The notes under the pieces were generated by a model. The model was not told where the DNA came from and ran no database searches. It saw only the letters and a program-made list of their open reading frames with translations. Position numbers and translations under genes: made by a program. Positions 60,154-64,000 of a stretch of 64,000 nucleotides of DNA are shown in pieces (the stretch's first letter is position 1; the number at the start of each line of letters is the position of its first letter). The stretch covers positions 62,001 through 126,000 of the forward strand of contig JASJBF010000033.1 of NCBI GenBank assembly GCA_030066685.1, read 5' to 3'. The DNA is from Kiloniellales bacterium. GTDB lineage: Bacteria; Pseudomonadota; Alphaproteobacteria; Kiloniellales; JAKSBE01.

Positions 60154-61368
60154 GTGGTTCACATCATAGATCATGTGGAGGTTCGCAAACGGATCAAGAA
60201 AAAGCAAAGCAACGAGGTGGAGCTGACGCACAAGCTGTTCGACATATTCAACACGGGGCCGCAGATAACGTCCTTGCGGAAAACAGTGAGGGCCGCTCTT
60301 GGGAAGGTGCTGGAAGATCAGGATTTGTACCTCCAAAAAGCCTTTGAAGACGAAGACTCTCTACAAGTATGGAAGAATCAAGAAGTACAGACGAACCGCA
60401 TTGGTGTGCAGACGCTCTATGACCGCCTTGGCACCCAGCCCACCAGGGTCAACGCCGCAGACTGTAACGACTTGTTCCGCTTCATCGGAGCGTGGGTTGA
60501 AAAGCACGAAGGCTCCAAAATGGCGGAAGAAAAGAAGAAGGAACGGGCTGGGGCCGGACCACAAGGCGACCCCTGGTCCGACAGGTTTCGGGAAAGAGAA
60601 GGTATCTTTCCGGGTGCCAAAAAGAAAACACATGGAAATGTGACGATCGACCAGACGCCCTTTGATGTGCAGCGGGAACTGCTTAGGTACCGCGAGGACA
60701 AGCATAAGCTTCATGTCGGCCTGTCGGGGCGAGAGCTCAAACGGATACCCAAGGGCCCCACGGAAGATAGCGTTCTCAAGATCGACCAGTTGTTCGGCTT
60801 GCGCGACGTGTGCTCCATTTCCGGAACCACCGCAGATGTCATGTATGTACTCAAAGTGCACGGTGGGGACTTGGGCTCCATCTACCGTGTTCTCCCATTT
60901 GGAACCATCGCCGGCTTTCACCACCACAGCATCTTGGAGGTGGCACTCCCACAATCCCTCAAGGGCTACATCGATTACAGGATTGGGTTCTATTCGACCA
61001 TAGTGCCCCAGGATGCGGATTCTTCACAGCTCACCGGGGACATAAAAAGGGTGGCGACAATCCACGAAGAGTTTGTGAGCCAGAACGGCCTGCACATGAT
61101 TTGCTTTTACGACAAGGGTTTTCCGGAAGGCGCGATCGTGCTTACCGGTGGAGGGGAAGTCGGTAGATTCCGCGCCTCGCCCCTGAGCCGCGCAACGGTG
61201 CTATCGGGTATGGTTCCGGGCATCAAGGCCGGAAGACTCACCTTCAAGGAAACCTTGGCTGCAGTTGAGACGATCGACCCGGCCTTTGCCGGATGGCTGA
61301 AGACGGAGTTGTCGAAATCCGACAGGGACAGATACGACAGGGCCTTGAACCTGGGGCTGGTCAGGTGA
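60154..61368 (+). CDS. Foreign-looking protein of unknown function (404 residues)
   Basis: 404 residues from GTG 60154, preceded by CTGGAGG 5 nt upstream. Lys- and Glu-rich N-terminal region (residues 1-165) with a charged linker (AEEKKKERAGAG), then a compact domain from about residue 205: IDQLFGLRDVCSISGTTADVM, GDLGSIYRVLPFGTIAGFHH, HSILEVALPQSL, then GLHMICFYDKGFPEGAIVLTGG. AT-richer and with different codon use from its neighbours. Flanked by 48-bp direct repeats (59807, 61472). The conserved-looking C-terminal domain could be an enzymatic or toxin domain, but I do not recognise it. Confidence 0.55.
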   Translation: MVHIIDHVEVRKRIKKKQSNEVELTHKLFDIFNTGPQITSLRKTVRAALGKVLEDQDLYLQKAFEDEDSLQVWKNQEVQTNRIGVQTLYDRLGTQPTRVNAADCNDLFRFIGAWVEKHEGSKMAEEKKKERAGAGPQGDPWSDRFREREGIFPGAKKKTHGNVTIDQTPFDVQRELLRYREDKHKLHVGLSGRELKRIPKGPTEDSVLKIDQLFGLRDVCSISGTTADVMYVLKVHGGDLGSIYRVLPFGTIAGFHHHSILEVALPQSLKGYIDYRIGFYSTIVPQDADSSQLTGDIKRVATIHEEFVSQNGLHMICFYDKGFPEGAIVLTGGGEVGRFRASPLSRATVLSGMVPGIKAGRLTFKETLAAVETIDPAFAGWLKTELSKSDRDRYDRALNLGLVR

Positions 61369-61471
61369 GCCCAGGGTCTCGACCGATCCAGTTCCGAAGA
61401 AACGGTACTGATTGATGTTCGCGGGAATGGGATAGAGCGACCGTATCCTTATACCAAGGACCGTCGGGCGA

Positions 61472-61519
61472 TCGGACGCCGGAGCAGCTATGGGGCCAAG
61501 TTCGCCAAGCTTCCCCGCC
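61472..61519 (+). repeat. Repeat R, 5' half copy
   Basis: About 42 of 48 positions match 59807-59854 (TCGGACGCCGGAG, TATGGGGCCAAGT, TTCCCCGCC). It lies 104 bp after the 60154 gene, in direct orientation with the first copy. Confidence 0.7.
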
Positions 61520-61607
61520 GGCTGAAACCCGGGAACACGGGCAGCGCCCCGCCGATGGACCCAAACGCAGCCCCGGAGTCCCGTGATCGCGACCTCGGAA
61601 CACGCGG

Positions 61608-61820
61608 CTAGTGCGCCCTCGGCCGCACCCCGTAGAGCAGGCAAAGGACGCAAAGCCAGAAGCGGTAGTCCTCGCGGCGCCGCGCCGCCCGGGCCGCCAG
61701 GACGCGGTCCAGCGCCACCGCCGTCGCCCCCGCGCCGTGCAGCGCGCGCAGCCGCGCGGCCGCCCGGCGCGATGCGGCCGTGTCCCAGAAGCTGTGCCAG
61801 GCCTTCAGCGATTCCCCCAT
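61608..61820 (-). CDS. 70-residue protein, paralog of the gene at 50078
   Basis: Starts MGESLKAWHSFWDTAA and ends DYRFWLCVLCLLYGV; aligns along its whole length with the 50078-50290 protein. Here it is divergent from an XRE regulator, with a dyad operator between them. Function unknown. Confidence 0.7.
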   Translation of the reverse strand: MGESLKAWHSFWDTAASRRAAARLRALHGAGATAVALDRVLAARAARRREDYRFWLCVLCLLYGVRPRAH

Positions 61821-61850
61821 GGCGGGCAGTCTAGCGCGATTCCCAACTCT

Positions 61851-61905
61851 GGTACAGCGTACCAGTATAACAGCCTAAGATTATGGTCCTACGGTACTGG
61901 TAACC
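61851..61905. promoter_or_regulatory. Palindromic operator region between the 70-residue gene and the XRE gene
   Basis: GGTACAGCGTACC (61851-61863) is a dyad with 5-bp perfect arms; GTACCAGTA (61859-61867) and TACTGGTAA (61895-61903) form a wider inverted pair. TATACT on the minus strand within it could be the -10 of the 70-residue gene. The expected binder is the adjacent XRE protein. Confidence 0.55.
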
Positions 61906-61935
61906 TGTCCGCTGGATTCGCGGGACGGGGTGGCG

Positions 61936-62154
61936 ATGACGCCGGGACAGTCGAGGGCGGCGCGCAGCTGGCTGGGGTGGTCGATCCGCAAGGCGGCCGC
62001 GGAGGCGGGCCTTTCCAAGTCGACCGTGGTGCAGTTCGAGAAGAACCGCCCCGTCATGCTCGAGACCATGACCAAGCTGCAGGCCGCCTTCGAGGCCGCC
62101 GGCATCGAGTTCAGCGGCAAGACCGCCGTCCACTACCGGGGCGAGGAGGCCTAG
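61936..62154 (+). CDS. XRE-family helix-turn-helix regulator
   Basis: 72 residues from ATG 61936 (GTG 61930 is possible). TPGQSRAARSWLGWSIRKAA, then AEAGLSKSTVVQFEKNRPV, is a compact XRE HTH with the recognition helix in SKSTVVQFEK. No second domain. It is the kind of small repressor that binds the dyad upstream of itself. Its stop codon is the first TAG of a palindromic repeat block. Confidence 0.85.
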   Translation: MTPGQSRAARSWLGWSIRKAAAEAGLSKSTVVQFEKNRPVMLETMTKLQAAFEAAGIEFSGKTAVHYRGEEA

Positions 62155-62263
62155 AGCACGATGGCATGAGGTCGAACCGACCTCATGTCTGAATCGTGCT
62201 CTAAACTGTTGAAAGAGAGCGGGATGACATGAAGCCGGATTGGCTTCATGTCATCCCGCTCTA
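62152..62263. repeat. Composite palindromic repeat (two units)
   Basis: Unit 1 TAGAGCACGATGGCATGAGG to ATCGTGCTCTA, linker AACTGTTGAAAGA, unit 2 GAGCGGGATGACATGAAGCC to CATGTCATCCCGCTCTA. It is the reverse complement of the 33567-33681 block, including the linker. Confidence 0.92.
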
Positions 62264-62350
62264 GGTCAAGCTGCGCTCGGTTGATTCCAATTGATCGCCG
62301 CTTGATCTAGTCTGAAGGTCGCGCACAACCGTGACGCGAGGGAGGACAGG

Positions 62351-62665
62351 ATGCAACGGCCAGCGATCCTGGCGCTGGCGGCGCTGCTCGCCGCCTGCGG
62401 CTCGATCTCCGACGAGGCCAAGGAAGGCTTGGCCAAGGACGTCGACTGCACGACCGCCAAGGAGGACATCGCGCTGCTCGAGAAGGAGCGCGCCAGCACG
62501 ACCCAGAGGGCGCTCGCGGGCGCCAGCACGGTCGACCCGACGAGCAACGTCGTCGCCCTGGTCGGCGGCACCTGGGGCGACGACTCCGAGGTCGCGACCG
62601 GCGAGTACAACAAGCGCATCGAGGCCAAGATCGCCGAGATCAAGTCGACCTGCGGCCTGCAGTAG
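62351..62665 (+). CDS. Small lipoprotein of unknown function
   Basis: 104 residues from ATG 62351 with lipobox LAAC (LLAACGSIS). The mature part is helical (VDCTTAKEDIALLEKERAST, GEYNKRIEAKIAEIKSTCG) with two Cys that may pair. The preceding sequence GAGGGAGGACAGG is a strong ribosome binding site. No family recognised. Confidence 0.65.
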   Translation: MQRPAILALAALLAACGSISDEAKEGLAKDVDCTTAKEDIALLEKERASTTQRALAGASTVDPTSNVVALVGGTWGDDSEVATGEYNKRIEAKIAEIKSTCGLQ

Positions 62666-63115
62666 CCGCGGCGCGGCGCAGGGGTGAGGGCACGCGGCTT
62701 CGGCGCCGTCACGCCCGGCTGAGTCGATCGAAGTCGGCCGAGTAGGGGTGTAGACCACCTATTTCCGGACGGCCGGGTGACTTGATGTCAGAGCAAACCT
62801 AAGGCTAGATTCACCAACGTTCGCCGCCCGCAGAGATCCACGAAAACGACGACCGATTCGCGAATATAGGTATACTGTCCCCGCAATGCGACCGCGAACG
62901 CAGTGCTAGGCTTGATGCAAGGCCGGACCAATGCGGATGCAGGTTTTTGGCAAGCCGGGGCCTATGCCCAAGGATCAAAATCAATACCGAAACACATATG
63001 CTAGCCCCGAAACTCCGGTACCACCTACACGGCCTTCACAAACGGGCTGCCGAAGTAGCAGAATGCGAAGTTAAAACCAAAAAACAAAGTCAACCAAGTG
63101 GATCCACCAGAAATG
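62666..63115. other. Intergenic with repeat R fragment
   Basis: 450 bp without a recognised gene; GC falls towards the right, into the AT-rich gene. Confidence 0.4.
62817..62880 (+). repeat. Repeat R, 3' half copy
   Basis: About 45 of 64 positions match 59844-59906, sharing CCGCCCGCAG, CGATTC and TACTGT.CC. Direct orientation. Confidence 0.55.
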
Positions 63116-64000
63116 TCACCTGCCAGACGATGAAGGTATCTGCTCATCCCGCGACACCATTGGTTGACGTGAGGTGCAATGCTGCATTAGGCCACCTTTC
63201 GGGGGCTCAGTGATGACAGCAGCGACCTTCTTGTAGATTTCTTCTGCCTGTTGCTGCGTGTCAAAAATGACTTGCCGAGTTAGCGGTGAAATGAAGCGTG
63301 GCCTCAGCCGATCTCGAGTGCCTTTGTGCCCGACAAGCACGTACCAGTCCTTCCTCGAACCCTCGAAGGGGTCTTCAATCTTCAAAGCAAAGGCATCTAG
63401 GATCTTACGTTTCTCAAAGACAGTATTCAAGTTAGTTACATTCTTGTCTGCTTTATCGCCATCATTTGACCTAAACCTACCAACAACTATGAAGAACTTG
63501 GGCGTCGGGTTTCCCAAACCAAGCAAACCTCGAACAAAGCTATCGACTCCTTCCATTCGGGGCACCTCCCAGCAAAGACTGACTAGTCGAACTCCTGGAT
63601 TAGTCAATTGGATTTGCTCAGGCGTTACGGTAGATGTAACGCCGTCAGATCTTTCCCCTGCCAACGCACGGCCTGGCGAGGGCCATAGAGAAACCTGACC
63701 ACTACCAAGGATCCCTTTAGCCGTACCTGTGAGTTCGCCCGCAAATTCTGGCGGTCGCTCATTGATTTGACCAATTGTATTCGTCGCATTCGAGTAAATT
63801 GATGGCGCAACCATACCAAGCATAATTAACGCTTTTGGGTTCTTTATATCGCTCATAAGAAATGGTACAATTGCACCAAGAGCGAACATGACTAAAGCCT
63901 TAAAACCAGAGCCGATCATATAGTTAACGTGGATATTCGGCGGGTCCAGAGCGGCGGCAGCAATAAGCACGGGCACTATGCCCCCTAAGCCTCCAAAAAG
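63116..64000 (-). CDS. Membrane-anchored protein of unknown function (N terminus outside window)
   Basis: The frame is open to the right edge (LFGGLGGIVPVLIAAAALDP upstream of the first GTG), so the gene begins beyond the window; 294 residues are visible. Two hydrophobic segments (around GGLGGIVPVLIAAAA and ALVMFALGAIVPFLM) precede a soluble beta-rich part (FFIVVGRFRSNDGDKADKN, WYVLVGHKGTRDRLR). Clearly AT-richer than the chromosome, so probably acquired. No family recognised. Confidence 0.55.
   Translation of the reverse strand, partial: LFGGLGGIVPVLIAAAALDPPNIHVNYMIGSGFKALVMFALGAIVPFLMSDIKNPKALIMLGMVAPSIYSNATNTIGQINERPPEFAGELTGTAKGILGSGQVSLWPSPGRALAGERSDGVTSTVTPEQIQLTNPGVRLVSLCWEVPRMEGVDSFVRGLLGLGNPTPKFFIVVGRFRSNDGDKADKNVTNLNTVFEKRKILDAFALKIEDPFEGSRKDWYVLVGHKGTRDRLRPRFISPLTRQVIFDTQQQAEEIYKKVAAVITEPPKGGLMQHCTSRQPMVSRDEQIPSSSGR

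Noticed and set aside
1-64000. CRISPR arrays, rRNA and tRNA genes
   Set aside because: I found no regularly spaced direct repeats and no cloverleaf or rRNA sequence; a covariance-model scan would be needed to exclude short ncRNAs.

Overview
The window is GC-rich chromosomal DNA. Codon use is strongly GC-biased at third positions, and it carries a complete branched-chain amino acid (Liv) ABC transporter, many small lipoproteins and secreted proteins, a PagL-type lipid A deacylase, c-type cytochromes and dispersed palindromes opening with TAGAGC. Together these suggest a Gram-negative alphaproteobacterium, probably of the Rhodospirillales type and possibly marine. That placement is inference; there is no rRNA, tRNA or CRISPR array here to confirm it.

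Layout. 1-7047: the TPR end of a cyclase/ATPase-type regulator, PagL-like deacylase, a large possible glycosidase-like protein, an AAC(3)-family acetyltransferase and arginase. 7054-12019: a lower-GC accessory segment flanked by a 35-bp perfect direct repeat, with ArdC and IS3 remnants, a CoiA-like protein and a three-gene cluster (9018-11011) ending in a nuclease-like protein; the middle gene has an in-frame stop. 11303-16012: core-like genes (histidine phosphatase, GFA protein, HU-like protein, OmpA lipoprotein, GST, DUF2867). 16088-18010: lipoprotein, truncated methyltransferase and a low-GC peptidoglycan-binding/zincin protein. 18261-24438: livF-livG-livM-livH and livJ on the minus strand, divergent from an SDR dehydrogenase across a perfect 13-bp-arm dyad. 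24634-39526: a 944-residue membrane protein, DUF1353, adenylate cyclase, VOC protein, large MscS-type channel, CYTH phosphatase, serine hydrolase and several exported proteins. 39748-46932: methyltransferases, UspA, SYLF protein, a class V aminotransferase and a hydratase, separated by decayed DNA. 47317-53677: two c-type cytochromes, small exported proteins, glutamate decarboxylase and NhaD antiporter. 54020-64000: GrlR-like protein, an overlapping operon with a glycine-rich hydrophobic protein, a DoxX-like protein, more lipoproteins, an alpha/beta hydrolase, a foreign-looking 404-residue protein between repeats, an XRE regulator and a partial membrane protein.

Themes. Envelope proteins dominate. 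Glutamate decarboxylase, NhaD and the mechanosensitive channel would fit acid, salt and osmotic stress. The liv operon and the SDR gene probably share one operator.

The most distinctive feature is a modular family of palindromic repeats whose outermost TAG is repeatedly the actual stop codon of the adjacent gene: seven gene ends at five repeat loci. Other candidates for something new are the island cluster at 9018-11011, the overlapping operon at 54561-56139 (pore-former-like protein followed by a small membrane protein), the 70-residue paralogs at 50078 and 61608, and the repeat-flanked protein at 60154. All functions given are from reading the sequence, without database searches.
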